Assembly (NCBI RefSeq): GCF_029338235.1
Contig: NZ_CP119785.1
Coordinates: forward strand, 868,001 to 932,000
DNA length: 64,000 nt
Direction: 5' to 3'
Source: Haloarcula rara
Lineage (GTDB): Archaea > Halobacteriota > Halobacteria > Halobacteriales > Haloarculaceae
The position numbers were made by a program, and so were the translations under genes. Under the pieces are notes generated by a model. The model ran no database searches. It saw only the letters and a list, made by a program, of their open reading frames with translations, and was not told where the DNA came from. Shown in pieces: positions 8,109-17,310 of this stretch; position 1 is the first letter of the stretch; each line of letters begins with the position of its first letter.

Positions 8109-9163
8109 CAGTCCGCGACGGCTTCCCCGGACCCGGTTGCCGCGTTGGGGTCCTGAATCCAGAGGTCACCAAAGAGGTCGTCCTGCTGGAGGACGACCCG
8201 GCCACGGTGGGCCAGAAAGAGCAGGCCGAGGAACGTCTCGACGCGAGAGCCACCCGCCGACTCGACCTCGCGGTAGAGCACTTCCTCGCGGCCCTTGTCG
8301 TACTGCTCGCGTACGGCGGCGTAGACGTCCTCGATTATCTCGTCTATCTGCTCGCCGTGGGCGGTGCCGGTCACGTCGGCGGCGGAGGGCTCGTCGTCCA
8401 GCCGCATATCGTCGGCCCCGCGGTAGTCCAGTTCCTGGGTGCCCCGCTGGAACCCCTTCGGCGAGCCGCTGGTGTCGTACTCACGGGACTCCTTCCACCA
8501 GTTATCGCGCTCGGCCTCCCGCAGGTCACGGACGAGTTCGTCAAGCGTCTGGGGCATCCCGCGGGCCCGACGCCGTTCCAGCCGGCGGTCCATCTCCGAC
8601 TCCAGGGCCGCGAAGGGGTCGGGCTCGTCGATGGGGTCGTCGCCGGACATCGCCTGCTCCCAGGGCTCGACTGGTTCCTCGTCGGGCTCGTCAGTGCCCA
8701 GCATGGCGTCGCTTTTCATCCGGACCAGCACGGAGGCGTAGAACAGCGCCCGGCCGGACGTGCGCAGGTCGCTCCCGTCGATTGCGTCTAAGAACTTGTC
8801 GGTCACCTTCACGACGTCGATGTCCCACGGGTCTATCTCGCCGTCGTCGGCCAGCTGGACCAGCACTTCGACAGGTTCGGGAGCGTCATCATCTTCGCTC
8901 CCGTGGGGTTCGGGAGCGTCGTCGTCTTCGCCGGCGTCAGGGCCGCCCTCGCCCGCGCCACTCTCTGGCGCCGGGTCGACCGCGGCCCCGGCGTCGACGC
9001 CCGCCTCGCCGGTCAGGAGGTCCACGTCGGACTCCTCGCCCGGCGGCTCGCTCCCTGCTCGCGGGTCGTTCCTCCCCGCTCGCTCGTCCGAGGGCCGCTC
9101 CCGGTGGTCGCGGTCCTCGCGGTCGTCGTGGCCCGTGATGTCGAGTGGGATGTCGTCAGTCAT
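8108..9163 (-). CDS. scpA: Segregation and condensation protein A (kleisin)
   Basis: Kleisin partner of Smc in chromosome organisation, 351 residues. The N-terminal roughly 95 residues are a very acidic, low-complexity tail (DDDAPEP repeated). The ScpA core follows with VEVLVQLADDGEIDPWDIDVVKVTDKFL, then ALFYASVLVRMKSDAML, and a C-terminal winged-helix-like region containing REVESAGGSRVETFLGLLFLAHRGRV. It begins 6 bp after the end of smc, so the two are certainly co-transcribed. Usual ScpA proteins are about 250-300 residues; the extra length comes from the acidic N-terminus and a charged middle segment, both typical of halophiles. Confidence 0.9.
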   Translation of the reverse strand: MTDDIPLDITGHDDREDRDHRERPSDERAGRNDPRAGSEPPGEESDVDLLTGEAGVDAGAAVDPAPESGAGEGGPDAGEDDDAPEPHGSEDDDAPEPVEVLVQLADDGEIDPWDIDVVKVTDKFLDAIDGSDLRTSGRALFYASVLVRMKSDAMLGTDEPDEEPVEPWEQAMSGDDPIDEPDPFAALESEMDRRLERRRARGMPQTLDELVRDLREAERDNWWKESREYDTSGSPKGFQRGTQELDYRGADDMRLDDEPSAADVTGTAHGEQIDEIIEDVYAAVREQYDKGREEVLYREVESAGGSRVETFLGLLFLAHRGRVVLQQDDLFGDLWIQDPNAATGSGEAVAD

Positions 9164-9169
9164 GTGTTG

Positions 9170-12100
9170 TCAGTCGTCGGCGAGCGCTTCCTCGTCTGGC
9201 CCCTCCTCCGAGAGGTCGATACCGGTCACGGCCGAGACGTTGTCGCCCTGCATCATAACGCCGATGGCCCGCTCGGAGCGTTCCAGCAGCGCCGAGCGGT
9301 GGGAGACGACCACGAACTGGGCGTCGCCGGCGAGTTCGTCGACGAGCTCGCCCACCAGGTCGGCGTTTTTCGCGTCCAGGAAGGCGTCGACCTCGTCCAG
9401 GGCGTAGAAGGGCGCCGGGTTGTGCCGCTGGATGGCGAAGATAAAGGCCAGCGCAGTCAGTGACTTCTCGCCGCCGGACATCGCGGCCAGGCGCTGGATG
9501 GGCTTGTCGCCGGGCTGGGCCTTCATCGTCAGCCCGCCCTCGAAGGGGTCCGCCTCGTCTTCCAGATGAAGGTGGCCGGTACCGTTCGAGAGGCGCTCGA
9601 AGATGTCCTGGAACTGCTCGTTTATCTCGTCGAACGACTCCATGAACGTCGCCTTCTTCTTCTGTTCGTAGGTGTCGATGCGCTCCCTGATGCCGTCGGC
9701 CTCCTCGACGAGCGTCGCCATCTTCTCCTCTAGCTCTTCGAGGTCGTCGGCCACCCGGTCGTACTCCTCGATGGCGCGCATATTGACCGGCTCCAGAGCC
9801 TCCATCTCGGCGGTCAGGCGCTCTATCTCGGACTCGACGGTCTCGTGGTCGGGGACGTTCTCGGGGTCGTAGTCGCCGACCTGGGCTTCGAGTTCGTCTA
9901 TCTCCCACGCTAAGCGCTCGCGGTCCTCGCGCTCGTCCTCGAGGTCGCGTTCGACGTCGGTGACCAGCGATCGCTGCTCGTCGCGGGACTCCTTCGCGTC
10001 CTGCAGGCCCTCGCGCAGCGCCTCGCGCTCGCCCTTGAGCTCGGCGAGTTCGCTTTCCAGCTCCTCGACCTCCTGTTCTTTCTCGGCTTTCAGCTCGCGT
10101 TTCTCGGCGACCTGCGCCTCCAGGTCCGCGATGGTCTCCTCCTTCTCTGCCTTGCGGTTTTGTGCGGTCTCGATATCGTCGTGGAGCTCCTCGATGGCGT
10201 CCTCGGCATACTGCTTTTCCAGTTGCAACTCGTTGAGCTTCGCGTCGAGGTCGTCCTCCCGGTCTTCGAGCGCGTCTATCTCGTCCCGTATCGCCTCGCG
10301 TTCGTCGGTCAGGTCCGGCAGCTCGGAGTCGGCGACCTCGCTTTCCAGCTCTTCGATGTCGGCCTCTATCGTGGCGATGGTCTCGTTTGCCGCCTCGATG
10401 TCGGCCTCTAGCTCGTCCATCTCGTCGGCCACGTCCTCGCGCTCGGCGGCGATCTCCTCAATGGCCGCTTCGAGGTCGTCGATGCGTTCGCGGGCCTGTT
10501 CGAGTTCGGCCTGCTTGCGCTCGATGCTCGTCTCGATGTCCCGGAGCTGCTCGGTTGCGTCGGACTCGCGGTCGCGGGCGTCGTCGAGGCGTTCCTCCAC
10601 GTCGCGAAGATCCTCTCGCACGTCGGCGCGTTCGTCTTCCAGTTCCTGGATGCGCGTTGCGACCCGTTCGAGCTGGCCGGCGCCGCCCGAGAAGGAGTAC
10701 CGGGTCCCCGACGAAGAGCCGCCGGTCATCGCGCCGCTCTTCTCGACTAAGTCGCCCTCCAGCGTGACCATCCGGTACTCGCCCATCAGGTCCCGGGCGG
10801 TCTCCATCGTGTCCACGATAACGGTATCGCCAAGCACGTACGAGAAGACGCCCGCGTACTCGGGGTCGAAATCGACCAGATTGTAGGCGAAGTCGATGAC
10901 GCCCTCCTGGTTCGGCAACGAGGGCAGCGAGCGATTCTGCATCTGCGTTATCGGCAGGAAAGTCGCCCGGCCGGCGTTGCGCGATTTGAGGTACTCGATA
11001 CAGGACTGGCCGACCCCGTCGTCGTCCACGACGACATGGGCGAGGCGGCCGCCAGCAGCGGTCTCACAGGCGGTGGCGTACTCGGGGTCGACCCCGCCAA
11101 GTTGCCCGACGGTGCCGTGGACGCCCTCGCGACCGGCGTTGAGGATGGCGGTGACCGCACGGCCGTAGGAGGAGTCGCCGTCCTGGCCCGCCTTCGCCTC
11201 GAGTTCGGCGTACTCCTGTTGCTTGGCGCTTATCTTGTCTTCCAGCGAGTCGAGGTCGGACTGGCGTTCGCGCTTCTCCTCGCGCAGGTCGTCGACGACC
11301 TCGCCGATGGTCTCCTTGTTCTTTCGGGCTTTCTCCAGTTCGGCCTCAAGGTCCTCGATAGCGGCTTCGAGGTCTGGTATCTCGGCCTCGGCGTCCTCGA
11401 TGGCCTCGCGTTTCTCGTCTTCCTCGTTGGAACGTCGGCGGGCCTCATCGAGCAGGCGGTCCTGCTCGCGCTGGAGGTCGTTGCGCTCGGTCTTTTTCTG
11501 TTCGAGCGTCTCCCGCTTTGCTTCCAGTTCGTCCTTTATCTCCTCGAACTCCTCGCCGATGTCGTCGATGCGGGTCTGGACGTCGGCGAGCTCACTTTCC
11601 GTGCTCGCGATGTCCGCTTTGACGTTGGACTTCTCGACTTTCGTCTCGCGGATGTCGCTCTCTAACTCGTCGATGGTCTCCTGCTTTCGGTCTATCTGGA
11701 CGAACGCCTGCCGTCGCTCGTTCTCGGCGGCCTCGACGGCCTCCTCGGCGTTCGCTATCTTGTCTTCCAGCCGCGAGATATCGCCCTTTATCTCCTCGAT
11801 GTCCCGTTTGATGGCGAGCTGTTCGTCCTCGCCCTTGCGCTCTATCTCGTTGTTCAGCTCGTGGAGCTCGTCCTCCAGGCGGACGACCTTGCCCTGCCGG
11901 CTGTCAAGCTCTGCTTGCAGCTCGGCGAGTTCGCTCTCGAGTTCGTCGATGGCCGCTTCGGTGTCGGCCAGTTCCTCACGCTTGTCCTCCAGTTCGGCGG
12001 CCTTGCGGTAGCCCTCGTACTCCTCTTTCTCGTCGCGCAGCTCCTGGTACTGCAGGGCCGTCTCGCGCTCGTCTTCCAGCTGGTCGAGGCGCTCCTGTTT

Positions 12101-12754
12101 CTCCTCGATGCGGAGTTCGGCCTCGTCGATGCGCTCCTGGACGACCTCCAGTTCCTCGAAGGCGTCTTCTTTCTTCTGGTCGAACTGGGCGACGCCGGCG
12201 ATCTCGTCGATAATCTCACGCCGGCTCCCGGCGGTCATGTTGATTATCTCGGTGACGTCGCCCTGCATGACCACGTTGTACCCTTCCGGCGTGACGCCGG
12301 CCTGGGCGAGCAGGTCCTGGATGTCCGAGAGATTGACCGAGCGGCCGTTGATGTAGTAGTAGGAGTAGTAGTTGTCCTCGGTCTCCTTGACACGGCGCTT
12401 GATAGAGATCTCGTCGACGTCGCCGACGTCCTCGGTGCCGGCGGCGTTGACCACCTGCGCGCGCTCGACGGTCCGGCCCTCGTTTGCGAGGATGACCTCG
12501 ACGCTTGCCTCGCGCTCGCCGCTGTACTCCACGTCCTCGTCGGCGTGGCCCGGATTGTAGATGAGGTCCGTCAGCTTCTCGGCGCGGATGCCGGAGGTCC
12601 GGGCGAGGCCGAGCGCGAAGAGGACGGCGTCGATGATGTTGGACTTGCCCGAGCCGTTCGGACCCGAAATAGTAGTAAAGTCCTCGTAGAACGGGATTCG
12701 GGTCTTCCGCCCGAAGCTCTTGAAGTTGTCGAGGACGAGCTCTTTGATGTGCAT
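9170..12754 (-). CDS. smc: Chromosome segregation protein Smc
   Basis: Full-length SMC ATPase of 1194 residues. The Walker A motif GPNGSGKSN is at 31-39, two very long coiled coils flank a hinge near residues 515-680, and the C-terminal half-head has the ABC signature with SGGEK at 1093-1097 and the Walker B/D-loop ALDEVDAFLD around 1118-1127. The two head motifs come together to form an ATP-dependent ring that, with ScpA, compacts and separates DNA. It sits in the middle of an operon: a small coiled-coil protein ends 20 bp upstream and scpA starts 6 bp downstream. No ScpB gene is visible in the window. Confidence 0.97.
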   Translation of the reverse strand: MHIKELVLDNFKSFGRKTRIPFYEDFTTISGPNGSGKSNIIDAVLFALGLARTSGIRAEKLTDLIYNPGHADEDVEYSGEREASVEVILANEGRTVERAQVVNAAGTEDVGDVDEISIKRRVKETEDNYYSYYYINGRSVNLSDIQDLLAQAGVTPEGYNVVMQGDVTEIINMTAGSRREIIDEIAGVAQFDQKKEDAFEELEVVQERIDEAELRIEEKQERLDQLEDERETALQYQELRDEKEEYEGYRKAAELEDKREELADTEAAIDELESELAELQAELDSRQGKVVRLEDELHELNNEIERKGEDEQLAIKRDIEEIKGDISRLEDKIANAEEAVEAAENERRQAFVQIDRKQETIDELESDIRETKVEKSNVKADIASTESELADVQTRIDDIGEEFEEIKDELEAKRETLEQKKTERNDLQREQDRLLDEARRRSNEEDEKREAIEDAEAEIPDLEAAIEDLEAELEKARKNKETIGEVVDDLREEKRERQSDLDSLEDKISAKQQEYAELEAKAGQDGDSSYGRAVTAILNAGREGVHGTVGQLGGVDPEYATACETAAGGRLAHVVVDDDGVGQSCIEYLKSRNAGRATFLPITQMQNRSLPSLPNQEGVIDFAYNLVDFDPEYAGVFSYVLGDTVIVDTMETARDLMGEYRMVTLEGDLVEKSGAMTGGSSSGTRYSFSGGAGQLERVATRIQELEDERADVREDLRDVEERLDDARDRESDATEQLRDIETSIERKQAELEQARERIDDLEAAIEEIAAEREDVADEMDELEADIEAANETIATIEADIEELESEVADSELPDLTDEREAIRDEIDALEDREDDLDAKLNELQLEKQYAEDAIEELHDDIETAQNRKAEKEETIADLEAQVAEKRELKAEKEQEVEELESELAELKGEREALREGLQDAKESRDEQRSLVTDVERDLEDEREDRERLAWEIDELEAQVGDYDPENVPDHETVESEIERLTAEMEALEPVNMRAIEEYDRVADDLEELEEKMATLVEEADGIRERIDTYEQKKKATFMESFDEINEQFQDIFERLSNGTGHLHLEDEADPFEGGLTMKAQPGDKPIQRLAAMSGGEKSLTALAFIFAIQRHNPAPFYALDEVDAFLDAKNADLVGELVDELAGDAQFVVVSHRSALLERSERAIGVMMQGDNVSAVTGIDLSEEGPDEEALADD

Positions 12755-12774
12755 ACGGTGAGGGAGCCGCCCGT

Positions 12775-13170
12775 CTAGGCGACGATGATGTCAGAGCCCG
12801 AATCGTCGTCGGCCTCCGACTCGGCGTCGGCCTCGGGGTCGGCGGTGTTGTCAGTCTCCTCGGGAGCCTCCGTGTTAGATGTACCGGCCTCGGCCGTTGC
12901 GGTCTCGGAGCTCCCGGCCTCGGGAACCAGAATCTCGCTCTCGGTCGAGCCCTCGTCGGCCGTCTCTTCGGACGCGTCGGACTGCTGTTCGCTCGGTCGC
13001 TCGCCCGCCTGTTCGGGCGGCGCCCGGCTGAACCCGTTTTGCTCGTCGACGGTGTTTTCCAGCTCGCGGATGCGGACCTTGCACTCGACGAGTTCGTCAG
13101 TCAGTCCCTCGACGGAGGCTTCCAGTTCCTGAACGCGCGTTTCCAGTTCCTCGACGCGGTTGCCACACAT
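12775..13170 (-). CDS. Coiled-coil acidic protein upstream of smc
   Basis: Protein of 131 residues. The first 45 form a clear coiled coil (VEELETRVQELEASVEGLTD, with heptad leucines/valines, then a second stretch RIRELENTVDEQNG). The remaining two thirds are an acidic, Ser/Thr/Glu-rich, probably disordered tail ending GSDIIVA. The ATG at 13170 is chosen because coiled-coil codons begin there and the sequence further upstream is non-coding. It is the first gene of the smc-scpA cluster, 20 bp before smc, which suggests a role connected with Smc or its regulation. I know of no assigned function. Confidence 0.75.
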   Translation of the reverse strand: MCGNRVEELETRVQELEASVEGLTDELVECKVRIRELENTVDEQNGFSRAPPEQAGERPSEQQSDASEETADEGSTESEILVPEAGSSETATAEAGTSNTEAPEETDNTADPEADAESEADDDSGSDIIVA

Positions 13171-13382
13171 ATGCCACACAGTGACGTTCCGCCCACATAA
13201 ACGTGCGTCAGACAACAGTACGGATTCCGATAGATATCGTGTTCGCGTGCGCTGGCGGATGTGCGGGCCAGTCGTGGGGTGATGGCCTGGCGGACCGATA
13301 CTGTTGCTATCTGGAGTGGAAACGCGGGCTAGGAGTGGTGAGCGTCTCTTCCAGTATCGTTTCGAACGAGAGTCGGATTGTA

Positions 13383-13632
13383 AACAGCCAGAAATCCCCG
13401 CTAGCAGTGCAGGGTAACGGCACTGCAAACAGCCAGAAAGCCCCACCCATAGCCGGTTGGTCAAACAGCGCTGGGTGGGACTGAAAGGGGCGGCGGGCTC
13501 CGGGAAGGCGGGCGACGTAAGCACGCGAGCGGAGCGAGCGCGCGCAGCGAGCCCCCCGACCGGAGCCCGCCGGGGCTTTCTGGCTGTTAGCAACACTGTC
13601 GACCCAAACGGCTAGCGGGGCATTCTGGCCGT
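13383..13632 (+). repeat. Large nested inverted repeat / candidate structured RNA, copy A
   Basis: Two direct copies of a 17-nt motif, AACAGCCAGAAAGCCCC (13383-13399 with one change, and 13428-13444), are mirrored by an inverted copy at 13572-13588 and a degenerate one at 13611-13632. Inside are a CCCACCCA/TGGGTGGG hairpin (13443-13480 region) and a perfect 13-bp stem (13491-13503 with 13560-13572). It fills most of the 540-bp gap between the smc cluster and gatB; the rest of that gap shows no gene. A second copy is at 39419-39623. Confidence 0.8.
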
Positions 13633-13710
13633 AGAAAGACGAACCCGCACTCTCAACCACCGTCGCTAGGGGTCGTTACGCTTTAGCCGGGGGGCCCCGA
13701 ACCACGGGTA

Positions 13711-15225
13711 ATGACTGCACAAGCCGCCGAGTCCCGCGAACTCGCGGCCGTCATCGGGCTGGAGGTCCACGTCCAGCTGGAGACGGAGACGAAGATATTC
13801 TGTGGCTGTTCGACCGAGTCCAGCGAGGAGCCAAACACCAACACCTGTCCGGTCTGTCTGGGGCTGCCCGGGGCGCTGCCGGTCGTCAACGAGGGGGCCG
13901 TCGAGGCCGCCGTCAAGGTCGGCAAGGCCATCGACGCCGACATCCCCGAAGAGACTACCTTCCACCGGAAGAACTACTACTACCCCGACCTGCCCAAGAA
14001 CTTCCAGATAACGCAGTACGACGCGCCCATCTGCCAGGACGGCGAGCTGGAGTTTGCCGTCGAGGGCGACCGTCGCGCGGTCGACATCCGGCGAGCTCAC
14101 CTCGAAGAGGACCCCGGCTCCATCAAGCACGTCCGCGACGGCAGCGGGCCCCTGGAATCGCGCACCACCTCTATCGAGCGGGCCGACTACACGCTCGTCG
14201 ACTACAACCGCGCCGGGACGCCGCTGATGGAGATCGTCACCGAGCCGGACTTCCGCGCGCCCGGTGAAGTCCGGGCGTTCCTCGAGAAACTGGAGGAGGT
14301 CCTCGAATACCTGGGCGTCTTCGACGCGACCCGCGACGGGAGCCTCCGCATCGACGCGAACCTCTCGATGGTCAACGCCGACGCGGTGGGCGAGGACGGG
14401 CACATCGACGACGAGGTGCTCGAAGCAGCCAACCGCACGGAGGTCAAGAACATCTCCAGCCACAAGGGCGCCGAGAAGGCCCTGGCCTTCGAGGAGTCCC
14501 GCCAGCGCAAGCTCGTCCAGTCGGGCCGCGCGGTCGAGCAGGAGACCCGCCACTTCAACGAGACCCACGGCAACACGGTCTCGATGCGCTCGAAGGAAGA
14601 GGAGAAGGATTATCGGTACTTCCGCGAGGCCGACATCCCGCCGCTGCAGGTATCGGGCTGGAAAGACGAAATCGCTATCCCGGAGCTCCCCGACGCCCGC
14701 CGCGAGCGGTTCGTCGCCGAGTACGGGCTCAGCGACGAGGCCGCCTCGAAACTCACCAGTACGAAACAGGTCGCCGACTTCTTCGAGAGCGTCGCCGAGC
14801 AGTTCGACGCAGACCTCGCCGCGACCTGGGTCGCCGACAACCTGCTGGGCGAACTGAACTACCGGGATATGTCCATAACGGATATCGACGACCGCTTCGA
14901 GGAGGTCACCCGGCTCGTGGAGCTCGTCGACGAGGACGAGATTACGGCCAAGAACGCCCACGAGACCGTCCTCCGCGAGATGCTCGACAAGGGCGAGGAC
15001 CCCGACACCGTCGTCGAACGCGAGGGGCTGGGCAAGACCTCCGGCGATGCGGTCCAGGGCGCCGTCGAGGAAGCCATCGCGGAGAACCCCGACACCGTTT
15101 CCGACTACTACGACGGCGAGGACAACGCCCTGAACTTCCTGGTCGGCCAGGTGATGCAAAAGACCGGCGGGAGTGCGGACCCCGGCGAGGTCAACGGACT
15201 GCTTCGCGAAGAACTGGCCGAGTAA
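13711..15225 (+). CDS. gatB: Asp-tRNA(Asn)/Glu-tRNA(Gln) amidotransferase subunit B
   Basis: GatB subunit, 504 residues, of the amidotransferase that converts mischarged Asp-tRNA(Asn) and/or Glu-tRNA(Gln) to the correct amide form. Family hallmarks are AAVIGLEVHVQLETETKIFC near residue 10, the Cys-rich NTNTCPVCLGLPGALPVVN, KNYYYPDLPKNFQITQYD, and RAGTPLMEIVTEPD; the C-terminus carries the helical GatB tail domain (YqeY-like). The ATG at 13711 is about 30 bp behind a TTACGCTTTAG box. gatA and gatC are not adjacent, as is common when subunits are scattered. The AspRS in this window (29074) looks non-discriminating, consistent with GatB being needed for Asn-tRNA. Confidence 0.96.
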   Translation: MTAQAAESRELAAVIGLEVHVQLETETKIFCGCSTESSEEPNTNTCPVCLGLPGALPVVNEGAVEAAVKVGKAIDADIPEETTFHRKNYYYPDLPKNFQITQYDAPICQDGELEFAVEGDRRAVDIRRAHLEEDPGSIKHVRDGSGPLESRTTSIERADYTLVDYNRAGTPLMEIVTEPDFRAPGEVRAFLEKLEEVLEYLGVFDATRDGSLRIDANLSMVNADAVGEDGHIDDEVLEAANRTEVKNISSHKGAEKALAFEESRQRKLVQSGRAVEQETRHFNETHGNTVSMRSKEEEKDYRYFREADIPPLQVSGWKDEIAIPELPDARRERFVAEYGLSDEAASKLTSTKQVADFFESVAEQFDADLAATWVADNLLGELNYRDMSITDIDDRFEEVTRLVELVDEDEITAKNAHETVLREMLDKGEDPDTVVEREGLGKTSGDAVQGAVEEAIAENPDTVSDYYDGEDNALNFLVGQVMQKTGGSADPGEVNGLLREELAE

Positions 15226-15301
15226 ACACTTCGAGACCGTCGGCTTCCGGACTAGCACGGTTCTCCCATCCGTATCAGAACTGATAATTCCTGAACAGCC
15301 C

Positions 15302-15332
15302 TTATAAACCAATAGTCTACAATCAATGTAGA
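15302..15332 (+). promoter_or_regulatory. TATA box and inverted repeat at LOV kinase start
   Basis: TATAAA at 15303-15308 is about 27 bp before the ATG at 15332, so the transcript is probably leaderless. A perfect 6-bp inverted repeat, TCTACA at 15316-15321 and TGTAGA at 15327-15332, lies between the TATA box and the start. A protein bound there would block initiation. The operator role is inferred from position only. Confidence 0.55.
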
Positions 15333-17209
15333 TGACGATTGGTGAAGACCTGAGTCGTTTCGCCGAGGACGAACCCACCGCTCTCACGGCGGGGCTACTC
15401 GATGCGGTCCAGGACATCTTCTACGTCTGCGATAGGGACGGGACCGTCGTCGACTACAACGAACGGGTGCCGGAAGTGAGCGGCTACGCGGCCGAGGAGA
15501 TCGAGACGATGAAGATGTGGGAGTTCGTCCGCGAGGACGATCGAGCCCGGATCACCGAGCGCGTGACCGAGATTGTCGAGGACGGCGAGCGAATCCGAAC
15601 CGAGGGGCACTTCCTGACGGCCGATGGGGACTCGATTCCGTACGAGTTCTCCGGGTCACCGTTACGCGGTCAGGGCGGCGACATCGTCGGGTTCGCGGGT
15701 ACCGGTCGAGATATCGCGGAGCGCAAGCAGCGCAGGCGGGAGCTGGAACGCAAGACCCAGGCCATCGACGCGGCGCCGGTCGGAATCACTATCAGCGACC
15801 CCACACAGAACGACAACCCGCTCATCGATGCCAACTCCAGTTACGTACAGATGACGGGGTACGACGAATCGGCGGTGCTCGGACGGAACTGCCGGTTCCT
15901 GCAAGGCGAGGACACTGACGCGGTACCGGTCAGGAAGATGCGTGAGGCGATCGCGGAGGCGGAGCCGGTGACCGTCGAACTCCGAAACTACCGGGAAGAC
16001 GGCGAGCAGTTCTGGAACCGCGTCTCCATCGCACCGGTCACGGACGAGGACGGCACCGTCACGAACTTCGTCGGGTTCCAGCAGGACGTGACAGTTCGGA
16101 AGGAGCGCGAGACGGAACTGGAGCGCCAGAACGACCTCTTCGAGAAGGCACAGGACATCGCCGACGTCGGCGCGTGGGAGTACGACCCACACTCGGGGGA
16201 GACGTACTTCACGGACCAGGTGTACGAGATATACGGCGTCGGCCGGGACCACGAACCGGAGCCCGAGTCGGATATCCAGCAGTTCTACCATCCGGCGGAC
16301 CACGACACGGTTCGGGACGCCGTCGCAGGGGCCCTAGAGGACGGCGAGCCGTACGATATCGAGGTCCGCATCACCGCCGCCGACGGCACCGAGAAGTGGG
16401 TTCGCACGCGCGCAGATCCGCAGTTCGAAGACGGCGCCTGCCAGCGCGTCCGCGGGACCATCCAGGACGTCACCGACCGCAAGGAACGCGAGCAAGAACT
16501 CACGAGACAGCGCGATACCCTCGAACTGCTGGACCGGATGGTCCGTCACGACCTTCGCAACAACCTCCAGGTCGTCTCCGGGCACGCGGAGGCGCTCGCC
16601 GACCACGTCGACGAGGCCGGTCGGGAATCGGTCGAGAAGATACTCCACAACGTCGAGACGGCCGTCGGCCTGACGCGGTCCGCCCGAGACCTCGCGGAGG
16701 TGATGCTCCACGACAGCGACGCCGAGGGGGCGTTCTGGCTCCGGCCCGTCCTCGACGCCCAGATAGAGGAGGCCCGCGCAACCAGCCGGAACGCGTCCAT
16801 CACGCTCGCGGGACCGGTGCCAGACGTCCGCATCACCGGCGATGACCTGCTCCCGTCGGTGTTCAGGAACCTCCTGAAAAACGCCGTCCAGCACAACGAC
16901 AAACAGGTGGCCGAGGTCGTCGTGTCGGCGACCGAACGCGACGAGATGGCCCGTATCCAGATAGCCGACAACGGCCCGGGCGTCTCCGACGACCGGAAGG
17001 CGGAGATATTCGGGAAAGGCGAGATGGGTCTGGAGAGCGACGGGACGGGAATCGGGCTCTATCTGGTCAAGACGCTCGTCGATAGTTACGGCGGAACGAT
17101 TCGTATCGAGGACAGAGCGGACCGGAATCGCTCGGGCAGTCAGTCCCAGGCCGACGAAAACGACGCCGAGGGAGCCGTGTTCGTCGTCGATCTCCCGCTG
17201 GCGGCGTAG
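15332..17209 (+). CDS. LOV-PAS sensor histidine kinase
   Basis: Soluble histidine kinase of 625 residues with no membrane segments. It has PAS1 (about 17-130), a LOV-type PAS2 (about 145-255), PAS3 (about 275-385), a HisKA-like helix with MVRHDLRNNLQV (phospho-acceptor His406), and a HATPase_c domain with NLLKNAVQHN, IADNGPGV and GTGIGLYLVK. PAS2 has the flavin-photoadduct motif GRNCRFLQG with Cys187, plus the flavin-contacting Asn219, Asn229 and Gln250. These match blue-light LOV sensors, so FMN binding and light gating are predicted. The output partner is unknown; it is followed by a winged-helix gene and a DICT gene on the same strand. No response regulator is adjacent. Confidence 0.9.
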   Translation: MTIGEDLSRFAEDEPTALTAGLLDAVQDIFYVCDRDGTVVDYNERVPEVSGYAAEEIETMKMWEFVREDDRARITERVTEIVEDGERIRTEGHFLTADGDSIPYEFSGSPLRGQGGDIVGFAGTGRDIAERKQRRRELERKTQAIDAAPVGITISDPTQNDNPLIDANSSYVQMTGYDESAVLGRNCRFLQGEDTDAVPVRKMREAIAEAEPVTVELRNYREDGEQFWNRVSIAPVTDEDGTVTNFVGFQQDVTVRKERETELERQNDLFEKAQDIADVGAWEYDPHSGETYFTDQVYEIYGVGRDHEPEPESDIQQFYHPADHDTVRDAVAGALEDGEPYDIEVRITAADGTEKWVRTRADPQFEDGACQRVRGTIQDVTDRKEREQELTRQRDTLELLDRMVRHDLRNNLQVVSGHAEALADHVDEAGRESVEKILHNVETAVGLTRSARDLAEVMLHDSDAEGAFWLRPVLDAQIEEARATSRNASITLAGPVPDVRITGDDLLPSVFRNLLKNAVQHNDKQVAEVVVSATERDEMARIQIADNGPGVSDDRKAEIFGKGEMGLESDGTGIGLYLVKTLVDSYGGTIRIEDRADRNRSGSQSQADENDAEGAVFVVDLPLAA

Positions 17210-17261
17210 TCCACAGACCCGGGCAGTTCGGGCTGCATTTTTTATTCGGACCCCGCCCCAA

Positions 17262-17285
17262 TTAGTCAACTAAGAATACATATTT
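17262..17285 (+). promoter_or_regulatory. Palindrome and TATA-like box before winged-helix gene
   Basis: Perfect palindrome TTAGT-CA-ACTAA at 17262-17273 directly precedes a TATA-like box (AATACATATTT, 17275-17285), which is about 30 bp before the ATG at 17311. The placement over the BRE/TATA region fits an operator, perhaps for the winged-helix product itself. Role inferred. Confidence 0.5.
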
Positions 17286-17310
17286 CACGTGTGGTAGTGC
17301 AGGTACTGTT

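Noticed and set aside
8137-9138. Long arginine-rich open frame opposite scpA
   Set aside because: Opposite-strand shadow in GC-rich DNA; composition is basic and no start signal or family match is visible.
13203-13660. Open frames across repeat copy A on both strands
   Set aside because: They are made from the inverted repeat itself and have no recognisable domain or acidic bias.
15260-15300. Possible fourth nested palindrome near ATCCGTATCAG before the LOV kinase
   Set aside because: Only half of the outer-arm motif is present; no matching complementary arm was found within 120 bp.
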